DNA of 64,000 nt from AC-32 sp963728765 (lineage in GTDB: Bacteria; Actinomycetota; Thermoleophilia; Gaiellales; Gaiellaceae), in contig CAVSKX010000005.1 of assembly GCA_963728765.1 (NCBI GenBank), positions 186,001 through 250,000 of the forward strand. The letters are read 5' to 3'. Both the position numbers and the translations under genes were made by a program. Below are positions 23,728-31,656 of the stretch, piece by piece. The notes under the pieces were generated by a model. It had not been told where the DNA came from. It made no database searches and saw only the letters and a list, made by a program, of their open reading frames with translations. Each line of letters begins with the position of its first letter. Positions within the stretch are counted from its first letter, which is position 1.

Positions 23728-24645
23728 GTGGGCGTCGAGCCGGCAGTCGCGACTGCGCTCTTCCCCGACCGCCTTGCCGAGGCCGTCGAGCGGAAGCGTT
23801 CCCAGCTGCTCGTCGGCCTCGACCCCCGGCCCGACCTGCTCCCCGTCGAGCTCGCCGGGGACGCCCACCTCTCACGCCAGGCGGCGGCGGATGCCTGCGG
23901 CCGCTTCTGCCGTGGCATCGTCGACGCGGTCGCCCCGCACGTCGTCGGCGTGAAGCCCCAGCTCGCGTTCTTCGAGGCCCTCGGCGCCGACGGGCTCCGC
24001 GCCTTCGAAGACGCGTGCGCCTACGCTCGCTCGGCGGGCCTGATCGTGCTCGCGGACGCCAAGCGGGGGGACATCGGCTCGACCTCGCGCGCCTACTCGA
24101 CCGCCTACCTCGAGCCGCGCGGCGAGCAGCCGCCGCTGGCCGACGCGATGACGGTCAATCCGTACCTCGGCCGTGACTCGCTCGACCCGTTCCTGGGTGC
24201 GTGCAGGCGGCACGGCAGCGGCGTCTTCTGCGTGGTCAAGACATCGAACGAGGGCGGGGCGGACGTGCAGGACCTCGTGCTCTCGAACGGCCGACCGGTG
24301 TGGCACCACGTCGCGCTGCTCGTGCACGAGCTCGGCGAGGACCTCGTCGGCGAGCGCGGCCTGTCGAGCGTCGGCGCAGTGGTCGGCGCCACGCATCCGC
24401 GCGCGGTCGGCGAGGCCCGGCGCCTCCTCCCGCAGGCGATCCTGCTGCTGCCGGGCGTCGGCGCCCAGGGCGCGACTCCGGCCGACCTCGCACGCGCGTT
24501 CACCAGCGGCCCGGCGAGCGCGCTCGTCAACGCCTCCCGCAGCGTCATCTACGCGTACCGTGGCGGGACCGACGACTGGCGGGGGGCGGCGTCCGCGGAG
24601 GCGGCGCGGCTCCGACGCGAGGTCTGGGCCGTCTCCGGCTGGTAG
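23728..24645 (+). CDS. pyrF: Orotidine 5'-phosphate decarboxylase (long type)
   Basis: PyrF decarboxylates OMP to UMP. The 305-residue length and DPRPDLLP start identify the longer subfamily found in actinobacteria. LLVGLDPRPDLLP near residue 31, VGVKPQLAFFEALG near 73, the catalytic LADAKRGDIGSTSRAY near 108 (Asp-Lys-Asp tetrad region) and VGATHPRAVG and LLLPGVGAQGAT near the end match the family. A TAGCCT box ends 8 nt before the GTG. The LysM protein gene begins 11 nt after its stop. Confidence 0.94.
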   Translation: MGVEPAVATALFPDRLAEAVERKRSQLLVGLDPRPDLLPVELAGDAHLSRQAAADACGRFCRGIVDAVAPHVVGVKPQLAFFEALGADGLRAFEDACAYARSAGLIVLADAKRGDIGSTSRAYSTAYLEPRGEQPPLADAMTVNPYLGRDSLDPFLGACRRHGSGVFCVVKTSNEGGADVQDLVLSNGRPVWHHVALLVHELGEDLVGERGLSSVGAVVGATHPRAVGEARRLLPQAILLLPGVGAQGATPADLARAFTSGPASALVNASRSVIYAYRGGTDDWRGAASAEAARLRREVWAVSGW

Positions 24646-24655
24646 AGGCGCAGGC

Positions 24656-24988
24656 ATGGCAGGCGGCTGGCAGGAGCAGGCCAAGCGGTACGGCGCGCCG
24701 CTCGCCTTCCTGGTCGCGGCGACGATCGCCGTGCTGCTCATTCGCTCCGGCCTGAACAGCGACGCCGCGCCGTCGTCCAGCTCCGTCCCCGCGACGACCA
24801 CCGTCTCGACGCCGACCACGCGGAACGCGACGCCTCCGCGCCAGCGCCGCTTCTACCGCGTGCGCGCCGGCCAGACGCTCAGCGACGTCGCGATCAGGTT
24901 CGACACGAGCGTCGAACAGCTGCTCGTCCTCAACCCGCGCATCGAGCCGACGAACCTGACCGTCGGACAGCGGGTCCGCGTCAAATAA
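24656..24988 (+). CDS. Membrane-anchored LysM-domain protein
   Basis: A 110-residue protein. One transmembrane helix (PLAFLVAATIAVLLIR, about residues 15-30) is followed by a Ser/Thr/Pro linker and a C-terminal LysM domain: YRVRAGQTLSDVAIRFDTSV, then LLVLNPRIEPTNLTVGQRVR. LysM binds peptidoglycan GlcNAc, so the protein probably sits on the outer face of the membrane against the wall. It lies just before the DD-carboxypeptidase gene and may help place wall enzymes (inference). Its TAA stop forms the first half of a TAAACT box for that gene. Confidence 0.85.
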   Translation: MAGGWQEQAKRYGAPLAFLVAATIAVLLIRSGLNSDAAPSSSSVPATTTVSTPTTRNATPPRQRRFYRVRAGQTLSDVAIRFDTSVEQLLVLNPRIEPTNLTVGQRVRVK

Positions 24989-25002
24989 ACTGATCGACCG
25001 CC

Positions 25003-26121
25003 GTGAAGGGCGTCCTCCTCGCCGCCGCCGCTGCCCTTGCGCTCGCGGCTCCCGTGCTCGCCGCTCCTTCGGACGTCCGGGGGCGCTCGTTCGTGGTCGA
25101 GAACGGGGCCACCGGCGAGGTGCTGCTCGCCCGCGATGCCCGTGAGCGGGTGCCGATCGCCAGCATCACGAAGCTGATGACCGTGCTCCTGGCGGTCGAG
25201 GGGACGAAGCCGAGCGACGTCGTAGTGGTCAGCCCGTTCGCGGCCGATGTCGGCGAGTCCAGCGCGAACCTCCAGCCGGGCGAACGGCTGACCGTACGCG
25301 AGCTGCTCGAGGCCGCGCTGATCCAGAGCGCGAACGACGCCGCCGACGCCCTTGCCTTCTACGTCGGCCGCGGCAACGAGCAGCGCTTCGTCGCGCTGAT
25401 GAACGCGCGGGCGCGGAAGCTCGGCCTGCGCGACACGCACTTCGTTCGGCCCGACGGCCTCGACGCGCCCGGCCATGTCTCGAGCGCCCGCGACGTCACG
25501 CTGCTCGCGCGCATCGTCATGCACCGTCCGCTCGTGCGCCAGATCGTCGGGATGCGCGCGGCGACGATCTCGGGCGGGCGGACGCTCCACACCTGGAACG
25601 ACTTGCTCTCGACCTACCCGGGGCTCTTCGGGGTCAAGACCGGCCACACCTCGGCGGCCGGATGGTCGGAGGTCGCTGCGGCGCGCCGCCAGGGAGTGAC
25701 GGTCTACGCAACGCTGCTCGGCAGCCCGGACCGCGACGTCCGCAACGCCGACCTCGCGAAGCTGCTCGACTGGGGCTTCTCGCGCTACCGCTCGGCACCG
25801 GTCGTCGAAAAGGGCAAGCCCTACGCGCAGGCCGAGCTCGGTTACGGCCACGAGCCGCTTGACCTTGTCGCGCGACGCTCGCTGTGGCCGCCGCTGCGCG
25901 TCGACTTCCCGCTTGTCCGCCGTGTGATTGCCGTCGACGCCGTTCCGCTTCCCGTGACCAGGGGTCAGACCCTCGGGCGGGTGCAGATCTTTCAGCGCGG
26001 GAAGCTCGTCGGCGAGTCGACGCTCGTCGCCTCGCGCACGGTCGCCCGCCCCGGGCTGGCCGGACGCGCCGGCTGGTACGCACGGCGTACGCTGCACCAC
26101 ATGGCGGGGTGGTTCTCGTGA
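25003..26121 (+). CDS. dacB: D-alanyl-D-alanine carboxypeptidase, S11 family (DacB/DacF-like)
   Basis: This secreted penicillin-binding protein trims the terminal D-Ala of stem peptides. In 372 residues: signal peptide 1-21, SITK at 54-57 with catalytic Ser and Lys, SAN at 109-111, and KTGH at 212-215, the three S11 active-site motifs in the right order. A C-terminal beta domain (PBP5_C-like) and the ending GWYARRTLHHMAGWFS follow; that end could be an amphipathic membrane helix as in PBP5. The GTG at 25003 is preceded by TAAACT, 11 nt away. It overlaps the kinase gene by 4 nt. Confidence 0.93.
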   Translation: MKGVLLAAAAALALAAPVLAAPSDVRGRSFVVENGATGEVLLARDARERVPIASITKLMTVLLAVEGTKPSDVVVVSPFAADVGESSANLQPGERLTVRELLEAALIQSANDAADALAFYVGRGNEQRFVALMNARARKLGLRDTHFVRPDGLDAPGHVSSARDVTLLARIVMHRPLVRQIVGMRAATISGGRTLHTWNDLLSTYPGLFGVKTGHTSAAGWSEVAAARRQGVTVYATLLGSPDRDVRNADLAKLLDWGFSRYRSAPVVEKGKPYAQAELGYGHEPLDLVARRSLWPPLRVDFPLVRRVIAVDAVPLPVTRGQTLGRVQIFQRGKLVGESTLVASRTVARPGLAGRAGWYARRTLHHMAGWFS

Positions 26122-27071
26122 TCGTCACGGTCACGGTCAATGCGGCGATCGACAGGACGCTGACGGTCCCGAACTTCCAGCGCGGACAGCGGCACCGCGC
26201 GAGCGCGGGGCTGACGCTCGCGGGTGGCAAGGGAATCAACATCGCGCGGGCGCTGAAGCGCCTCGGCGTCCCCGTAGTGGCAACCGGCCTCGCAGGCGGT
26301 CGCACGGGGACGCGCGTCGTCGAGGAGCTGACCGCCGAAGCGATCCTGAACGACTTCGTCCGGATCGACGGCGAGTCGCGCACCTCGACCGCGATCGTCG
26401 ATCCCACCGGCTCGGGCTACACCGAGGTGAACGAGTGGGGCCCGCATGTCGACGCAGAGGAGCTCGAGACGCTGCTCGAGAAGCTGGTGTACCTCTCGCA
26501 AGGAACGGACTACGTGATCTTCGCCGGCTCGCTGCCGCGTGGGATCGAGGACGACTTCTACGGGGAGGCGGTGCGGGAGCTCAACCGGCGCGGCGCGCAG
26601 ACGGTGCTCGACTCCGAGGGCGAGCCGCTGCGCCTGGGCGTGCAGGCGGAGCCGCTGCTCGTCTCGCCCAACCAGCGCGAGGCCGAGGCGCTGGTCGGTC
26701 AGGAGTTCCACGACGACGACGACTTCGTGACCGGCCTCGAGACGATCGCGGAGATGGGGGCGCGCAACGTTCTGATCACGCGCGAGACCGGCTGCTGGGC
26801 CCTGCTGCGGACCGACCGCCACGCGAGTCGCTACCGCGCCTCGGCTCCGCGCGTCGAGCCGATTTCGGCGGTCGGCTCGGGGGACGTGCTGCTCGCGGCG
26901 TTCGTGGCGGCGCGCCTCGAGGGCCGCTCCGACGAGGAGGCGCTGCGCAGCGCCGTGGCCGCGGGCGCGGCCTCGACCCTCGAGGTCGGGGCCGGCCGTG
27001 TCGAGCCGCGCGAGGCCGGGCGGCTCGTGAGCTCGGTCGAAGTGGCCGAGCTCGAGCCCGTCGCCGACTAG
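26118..27071 (+). CDS. PfkB-family sugar-phosphate kinase, 1-phosphofructokinase-like
   Basis: A 317-residue ribokinase-type kinase. VTVNAAIDRTLTVPNFQRGQ is the LacC/FruK-type N-terminus, LAGGKGINIARALKRLGVPV is the sugar-binding glycine motif (PfkB signature 1), and ISAVGSGDVLLAAFVA carries the GxGD catalytic Asp. LVSPNQREAEALVG also fits 1-phosphofructokinase or tagatose-6-phosphate kinase. No fructose PTS genes are close, so the substrate is uncertain. GTG at 26118 overlaps the carboxypeptidase stop. A hairpin after the stop is a possible terminator. Confidence 0.85.
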   Translation: MIVTVTVNAAIDRTLTVPNFQRGQRHRASAGLTLAGGKGINIARALKRLGVPVVATGLAGGRTGTRVVEELTAEAILNDFVRIDGESRTSTAIVDPTGSGYTEVNEWGPHVDAEELETLLEKLVYLSQGTDYVIFAGSLPRGIEDDFYGEAVRELNRRGAQTVLDSEGEPLRLGVQAEPLLVSPNQREAEALVGQEFHDDDDFVTGLETIAEMGARNVLITRETGCWALLRTDRHASRYRASAPRVEPISAVGSGDVLLAAFVAARLEGRSDEEALRSAVAAGAASTLEVGAGRVEPREAGRLVSSVEVAELEPVAD

Positions 27072-27079
27072 GAAGGACT

Positions 27080-27126
27080 GCCGGAAGAGCGCTCGTCGCG
27101 CGTTCCGGCGGCACAATCGCTCTTTT
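27080..27126 (+). terminator. Probable terminator of the dacB-kinase unit
   Basis: GCCGGAA (27080-27086) pairs with TTCCGGC (27103-27109) over a 16-nt loop that can fold further (GCGC arms), followed after 13 nt by TCTTTT (27121-27126). The distance from stem to T-run is longer than ideal, so confidence is moderate. Confidence 0.4.
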
Positions 27127-27180
27127 GGCGGGCCTTCCTGTCTAAAGCGCCAGCCGGCGCGAGCCGATACCAGCACGGCG

Positions 27181-28662
27181 ATGGATCGCCGGCACCTCCC
27201 CGTGGTGCTGTCTGCGGCGGCGCTCGTCGTCGCGCTCAGCGCTACTTCCCCAGGGCTCGCTGCTCTGCAGGGCAGCGTGCGCGTTGCGCTGTTCGCGAAG
27301 AACGCCGCCAAGGTCGGTGGCATCGGCGCCTCGAAAAAGCCGAAGGCCGGCAAGCTCCTGCCGCTGGGCAAGAACGGCAAGTTCCCCGCCTCGGTGCTGC
27401 CGGGCACCGTCAAGGGCCCGCCCGGCGCGGAGGGCGCCCGGGGCCCAGCCGGCCCCGTCGGGCCGCAGGGCGCGCCCGGAAGCATCGGCCCCCGCGGGCT
27501 CGAGGGGACAACCGGCCCCGCCGGCCCGAAGGGCGCGACCGGCGTCCAGGGCCAAGTCGGCCCGCCCGGCGGCTTCGCACTCCTGAACCTCGGCCGCGCC
27601 ACGCTGACGAAGAACACGGTCAGCGCGGGTGGCGCGCATTCCTCGAGCGTCTCCGGCGCCGACGGCTTCCCGCTCGTGGCGGTCTACGACGGTTCCGACA
27701 ACCGGCTAGTCGTGGTTCACTGCAACGACGCCGCCTGTTCATCGTCGACGAGCACGCCTGTCGACAGCGCCGCCGCAAACGTCGGCCGCTATCCGTCCGT
27801 CACGATCGGCTCCGACGGGCTCGGCTTCGTCAGCTACCTCGACGCCACCAACAACAACCTGAAGGTGGCGCATTGCACGAACGTCGCGTGCTCCGGCTTC
27901 CAGACGCGGACGGTCGTCTCGAGCGGCACCGTCGCCGACGACCAGACCTCCGTCACCGTCGGCACCGACGGCCTGCCGTTGATCTCGTACGTCGACAACG
28001 GCAACCTCCGCGTCGCGCGCTGTGCGGACGTCGCGTGCACGAGCGCGACGTCGAATGCGATCGACGCGACCAGCGTCGCCTACTCCTCGCTCGCCATCGG
28101 AGCCGACGGGCTACCGCTGGTGAGTTACCTCGACAACGCAAACAGCGACCTGCAGGTGGCGCACTGCGCCGACACCCTCTGCTCGAGCTCGACGACCACG
28201 GCCTACGACACCGCGAACAACGCTGGGTACTACACCTCGATCACGATCGGCTCCGACGGCCTCGGCCTCGTGAGCTACCGCGATGCGACCGCCAGCTCGC
28301 TCAAGGTTGCGCATTGCGACAACCTCGCCTGCACGAGCGCGACGCTCTCGACGGTCGACTCCAACGGGATCGAAGGCGAATACTCGGCGATCACCCTGGG
28401 GATCGACGGCCTCGGCGTGATCAGCTACTACGACGGCGGAGGCGCAACGCAGGACCTCAAGGTCGCGCACTGCGCCAACGTAACGTGCTCGACCGCGTCG
28501 ATCGTTTCCGTCGACACAGCCGGACAGGTCGGCTGGAACACCTCGATCACGATCGGATCCGACGGCCTCCCGTTCGTCAGCTACCGAGACGTGGATAACA
28601 ACCGGGTGAGGGGCCTGCACTGCCCGAACGTCTTCTGCGTCGGGTACCTCCGCCGGCGCTGA
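27181..28662 (+). CDS. Secreted collagen-like stalk plus seven-repeat propeller-like protein
   Basis: A 493-residue exported protein. Signal peptide to about residue 27; a linker rich in Lys and Gly; then Gly-X-Y triplets from about 80 to 123 (GPPGAEGARGPAGPVGPQG and onward), a bacterial collagen-like segment. The rest is seven repeats of about 46-52 residues, each with (S/T/A)DGLPLVSY-D...LKVAHC and a second Cys four residues later (HC-x4-C), except the last which is truncated. Seven such repeats with intra-blade Cys pairs suggest a disulfide-stabilised seven-bladed beta-propeller. It is probably a surface adhesion or binding protein (inference). Start ATG at 27181; the upstream 109 nt hold no clear promoter. 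Confidence 0.8.
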   Translation: MDRRHLPVVLSAAALVVALSATSPGLAALQGSVRVALFAKNAAKVGGIGASKKPKAGKLLPLGKNGKFPASVLPGTVKGPPGAEGARGPAGPVGPQGAPGSIGPRGLEGTTGPAGPKGATGVQGQVGPPGGFALLNLGRATLTKNTVSAGGAHSSSVSGADGFPLVAVYDGSDNRLVVVHCNDAACSSSTSTPVDSAAANVGRYPSVTIGSDGLGFVSYLDATNNNLKVAHCTNVACSGFQTRTVVSSGTVADDQTSVTVGTDGLPLISYVDNGNLRVARCADVACTSATSNAIDATSVAYSSLAIGADGLPLVSYLDNANSDLQVAHCADTLCSSSTTTAYDTANNAGYYTSITIGSDGLGLVSYRDATASSLKVAHCDNLACTSATLSTVDSNGIEGEYSAITLGIDGLGVISYYDGGGATQDLKVAHCANVTCSTASIVSVDTAGQVGWNTSITIGSDGLPFVSYRDVDNNRVRGLHCPNVFCVGYLRRR

Positions 28663-28760
28663 GCACCGTCCAGCGACGGTGCTACGATCGCCGTCCAACT
28701 TGAGAGACGGCACAAGGAACGGTTCTTCGGCCCAGGCGGCAACGGCGCCTGGGCCTTTGT
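28662..28760 (+). promoter_or_regulatory. guaB3 promoter and structured leader, possible attenuator
   Basis: AGCACCGTC/GACGGTGCT (28662-28670/28675-28683) is a perfect 9-bp stem at the end of the upstream gene. TACGAT (28683-28688) is a -10 candidate. In the transcript GCCGTC/GACGGC (28690-28695/28706-28711) forms a hairpin, followed by the strong stem GGCCCAGGCG/CGCCTGGGCC (28729-28738/28746-28755) and TTTGT. The last element resembles an intrinsic terminator placed 25 nt before the guaB3 start, as in an attenuator. A similar arrangement precedes glmS. Confidence 0.5.
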
Positions 28761-28780
28761 GCTTCAGGGGGAGGTAGCGC

Positions 28781-29938
28781 GTGGAGATCGACATCGGCCT
28801 GGGGAAGAAGGCGAGGCAGGCGTACGGGTTCGACGACATCGCGATCGTGCCGTCGAGGCGGACGCGTGACCCGCAGGACGTGGACATCGGCTGGAAGCTC
28901 GGGCCGCACCTGCTCGAGCTGCCGCTGATCGCCTCGGCGATGGACGGGGTCGTCTCGCCGGAGGTTGCGATCACGCTTGGCGAGCTGGGCGGCCTGGGCG
29001 TGCTGAACCTCGAAGGCATCTTCACTCGGTACGACCAGCCGGAGCGGGAGCTCGAAAAGATCGCGAAGCTGCCCAAGGACAAGGCGACCTCGGGCATGCA
29101 GGAGATCTACGCGAGGGCGGTCGAGCCCAAGCTGATCGCGAAGCGGATCGAGGAGATCAAGGCGAAGGGCGTGCTCGCCGCCGGCTCGCTGACCCCGCAA
29201 CGCGTGCGCGACTACTACGAGATCGCGCTCGAGGCGGGGCTCGACATCCTCGTAATCCAAGGCACGGTCGTCTCGGCCGAACACGTCTCGTCGAATGGCC
29301 ACGCACTCAACCTGAAGGAGTTCATCTCGTCGCTGCCGATTCCGACGATCGTCGGCGGCTGCGCCTCGTACCAGACGGCGCTGCACCTGATGCGCACGGG
29401 CGCCGAGGCCGTGCTGGTCGGCGTCGGGCCTGGGCAGGCGTGCACGACACGCGGCGTGCTGGGCGTCGGGGTACCGCAGGCGACCGCGATCGCCGACGCC
29501 GCCGCGGCGCGCGTCCAGCACCTGCTCGAGACCGGCAAGTACGTGAACGTGATCGCCGACGGCGGCATGCGCACCGGCGGCGACATCTCGAAGGCGGTCG
29601 CCTGCGGCGCCGACGCGGTGATGATCGGCTCGCCGCTGGCGGGGGCGAAGCAAGCGCCCGGCCGAGGCTTCCACTGGGGCATGGCGACCTTTCACCCGAC
29701 CCTTCCGCGCGGCGCTCGGGTCGCCGTCGAGCAGAGCGCGACGCTGGAGGAGATCGTGATCGGGCCGGCGCGGGAGAACGACGGGACCTTGAACCTGATG
29801 GGCGCGCTCCGGACCTCGATGGCGACGTGCGGCTACGAGTCGATCCACGATTTCCAGAAGGCCGAGGTGATGCTCGCGCCCGCGATCAAGACCGAAGGCA
29901 AGTCGCTCCAGCAGGCCCAGCGGATCGGGATGGGCTGA
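28781..29938 (+). CDS. guaB3: GuaB3-family IMP dehydrogenase-related protein
   Basis: A 385-residue TIM-barrel oxidoreductase of the IMPDH/GMPR superfamily without the CBS pair of canonical GuaB. SAMDGVVSPEVA near residue 52, LGGLGVLNLEGI, and the catalytic loop GVGPGQACTTRGVLG with the nucleophilic Cys near 221 are seen, then ADGGMRTGGDISKA for phosphate binding. GuaB3 proteins occur in actinobacteria and cyanobacteria next to GuaB or GuaA; members have been described as IMP dehydrogenases. Position just before guaA supports a role in GMP synthesis. The GTG at 28781 has GGGGGAGG 7 nt upstream. No canonical guaB is in the window. Confidence 0.9.
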   Translation: MEIDIGLGKKARQAYGFDDIAIVPSRRTRDPQDVDIGWKLGPHLLELPLIASAMDGVVSPEVAITLGELGGLGVLNLEGIFTRYDQPERELEKIAKLPKDKATSGMQEIYARAVEPKLIAKRIEEIKAKGVLAAGSLTPQRVRDYYEIALEAGLDILVIQGTVVSAEHVSSNGHALNLKEFISSLPIPTIVGGCASYQTALHLMRTGAEAVLVGVGPGQACTTRGVLGVGVPQATAIADAAAARVQHLLETGKYVNVIADGGMRTGGDISKAVACGADAVMIGSPLAGAKQAPGRGFHWGMATFHPTLPRGARVAVEQSATLEEIVIGPARENDGTLNLMGALRTSMATCGYESIHDFQKAEVMLAPAIKTEGKSLQQAQRIGMG

Positions 29939-29984
29939 GGTTCTGCCGCTGCCGGTTGCCGAGCCGTCGCCGGAGGACCGGCCG

Positions 29985-31508
29985 GTGCTGGTGCTCGACT
30001 GCGGCGGCCAGTACGCCCAGCTGATCGCGCGGCGGGTGCGTGAGGCGCGGGTCTACTCCGAGCTCGTGCCGCACTCGATCACGGCCGCCGAGGCACGGGA
30101 GCGGCAGCCGCGTGCGCTCGTTCTCTCCGGCGGGCCGGCCTCGGTGTACGCCGCAGGGGCGCCGAAAGTGGATCCGGAGTTGTTCGCACTCGGCGTGCCG
30201 ACGCTGGGCATCTGCTACGGGATGCAGCTGATGGCACAGGAGCTCGGCGGGTCGGTCGAGCGCACGGGCGTCTCCGAGTTCGGCAAGACGGACGTGCGCG
30301 TGGACGGCGAGAGCGCGCTCTTCGGCGGCCTCCCGGAAGAACAGACGGGCTGGATGAGCCACCGCGACTCGGTTGCTGCGCCGCCGGCGGGCGCGCGCGT
30401 GACTGCGGGGTCGCCCGCGGCGCCGATCGCGGCTTTCGAGGACCAGGAGCGGCTGCTCTACGGCGTCCAGTTCCACCCGGAGGTCGTGCACACGCCGCAC
30501 GGGCAGGAGGTGCTGAAGAACTTCCTCTACGGCGTGGCCGACGCGCCGCCGACCTGGACGGCCGCGGCCGTGATCGAGGAGCAGGTGGAGCGGATCCGGG
30601 CGCAGGTCGGCTCGGCGCGCGTGCTGTGCGCGTTGAGTGGCGGCGTCGACTCGGCGGTGGCCGCGCTGCTCGTGCACAAGGCCGTCGGCGACCAGCTCGT
30701 CTGCGTCTTCGTCGACCACGGCCTGCTGCGCAAGGAGGAGGCGGTGCAGGTCGTCGAGACCTTCGAGGGCCACTTCCACGTGCCCCTGGTGCACGTCTCG
30801 GCGGAGGAGCGGTTTCTCTCCCGCCTTGACGGCCTTGCGGACCCGGAGCAGAAGCGCAAGGTGGTCGGCGAGGAGTTCATCCGGGTCTTCGAGGCGGAGT
30901 CGAAGCGCCTCGGCGAGATTCGGTATCTCGTCCAGGGGACGCTCTACTCGGACGTGATCGAGTCCGGCGGGGACGCGTCGGTGGCGGCGACGATCAAGTC
31001 GCATCACAACGTCGGCGGCCTGCCCGAGGACATGGAGATGGAGCTCGTGGAGCCGCTGCGCCTGCTGTTCAAGGACGAGGTGCGGCGGGTCGGCGAGGAG
31101 CTCGGGCTGCCGGAGCGGATGGTCTGGCGCCAGCCGTTCCCGGGGCCGGGGCTCGCGATCCGGATCATCGGCGAGGTCACGCGCGAGCGGCTCGAGATTC
31201 TGCGCGAGGCCGACGCGATCCTGCAGGAGGAGGTCCGCCGCGCAGGGCTCTACCGTGAGCTGTGGCAGTCGTTCGCGGTGCTGCCGGCGATCCGCTCCGT
31301 CGGCGTTCAGGGTGACGAGCGCACGTACGGCTACCCCGTGGTCGTTCGCGCGGTGACGAGCGACGACGCGATGACCGCCGACTGGGCGCGGCTGCCGTAC
31401 GACCTGCTGGAGACGATTTCGTCCCGGATCGTCAACGAAGTCCCCGCGGTGAACCGCGTCGTGCTCGACATCACGTCGAAGCCGCCGTCGACGATCGAGT
31501 GGGAGTGA
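29985..31508 (+). CDS. guaA: GMP synthase (glutamine-hydrolysing)
   Basis: GuaA converts XMP to GMP using glutamine. The 507-residue protein has both halves: class I amidotransferase with the nucleophile in GICYGMQLM near residue 77 and QFHPEVVHT with the catalytic His-Glu near 165; ATP pyrophosphatase with the P-loop CALSGGVDSAVAALL near 217, and the C-terminal dimer domain (QPFPGPGLAIRI, PYDLLETISSRIVNEV, ending PPSTIEWE). GGAGGA 7 nt before the GTG at 29985 supports this start. It follows guaB3 by 46 nt. Confidence 0.97.
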   Translation: MLVLDCGGQYAQLIARRVREARVYSELVPHSITAAEARERQPRALVLSGGPASVYAAGAPKVDPELFALGVPTLGICYGMQLMAQELGGSVERTGVSEFGKTDVRVDGESALFGGLPEEQTGWMSHRDSVAAPPAGARVTAGSPAAPIAAFEDQERLLYGVQFHPEVVHTPHGQEVLKNFLYGVADAPPTWTAAAVIEEQVERIRAQVGSARVLCALSGGVDSAVAALLVHKAVGDQLVCVFVDHGLLRKEEAVQVVETFEGHFHVPLVHVSAEERFLSRLDGLADPEQKRKVVGEEFIRVFEAESKRLGEIRYLVQGTLYSDVIESGGDASVAATIKSHHNVGGLPEDMEMELVEPLRLLFKDEVRRVGEELGLPERMVWRQPFPGPGLAIRIIGEVTRERLEILREADAILQEEVRRAGLYRELWQSFAVLPAIRSVGVQGDERTYGYPVVVRAVTSDDAMTADWARLPYDLLETISSRIVNEVPAVNRVVLDITSKPPSTIEWE

Positions 31509-31656
31509 GCGCCTGACGCGAGGGCGTCGTCGGGCCTCACCGCCAGGGACTGTCCCTGGAGGCGGCCGGAATGGACGTGGCGTTCGTGGCGTAGGTGTGA
31601 CGATTCGTCCACAGGCGTGGCCGTAGCGGCCGGTTCCGCGCCACAAAGCGCGATGC
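31509..31656. repeat. Intergenic stretch with a 17-bp palindrome between convergent genes
   Basis: CCAGGGAC-T-GTCCCTGG (31543-31559) is perfect and extended by CCGCC/GGCGG with one unpaired base. It lies between guaA and the convergent PLD gene and may be a shared terminator or a REP-like element; its GGGAC core also recurs in the rdgB/YihY palindrome context (GGGACAGTCAC). The rest of the stretch shows only GC-rich sequence with partial inverted repeats. Confidence 0.5.
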
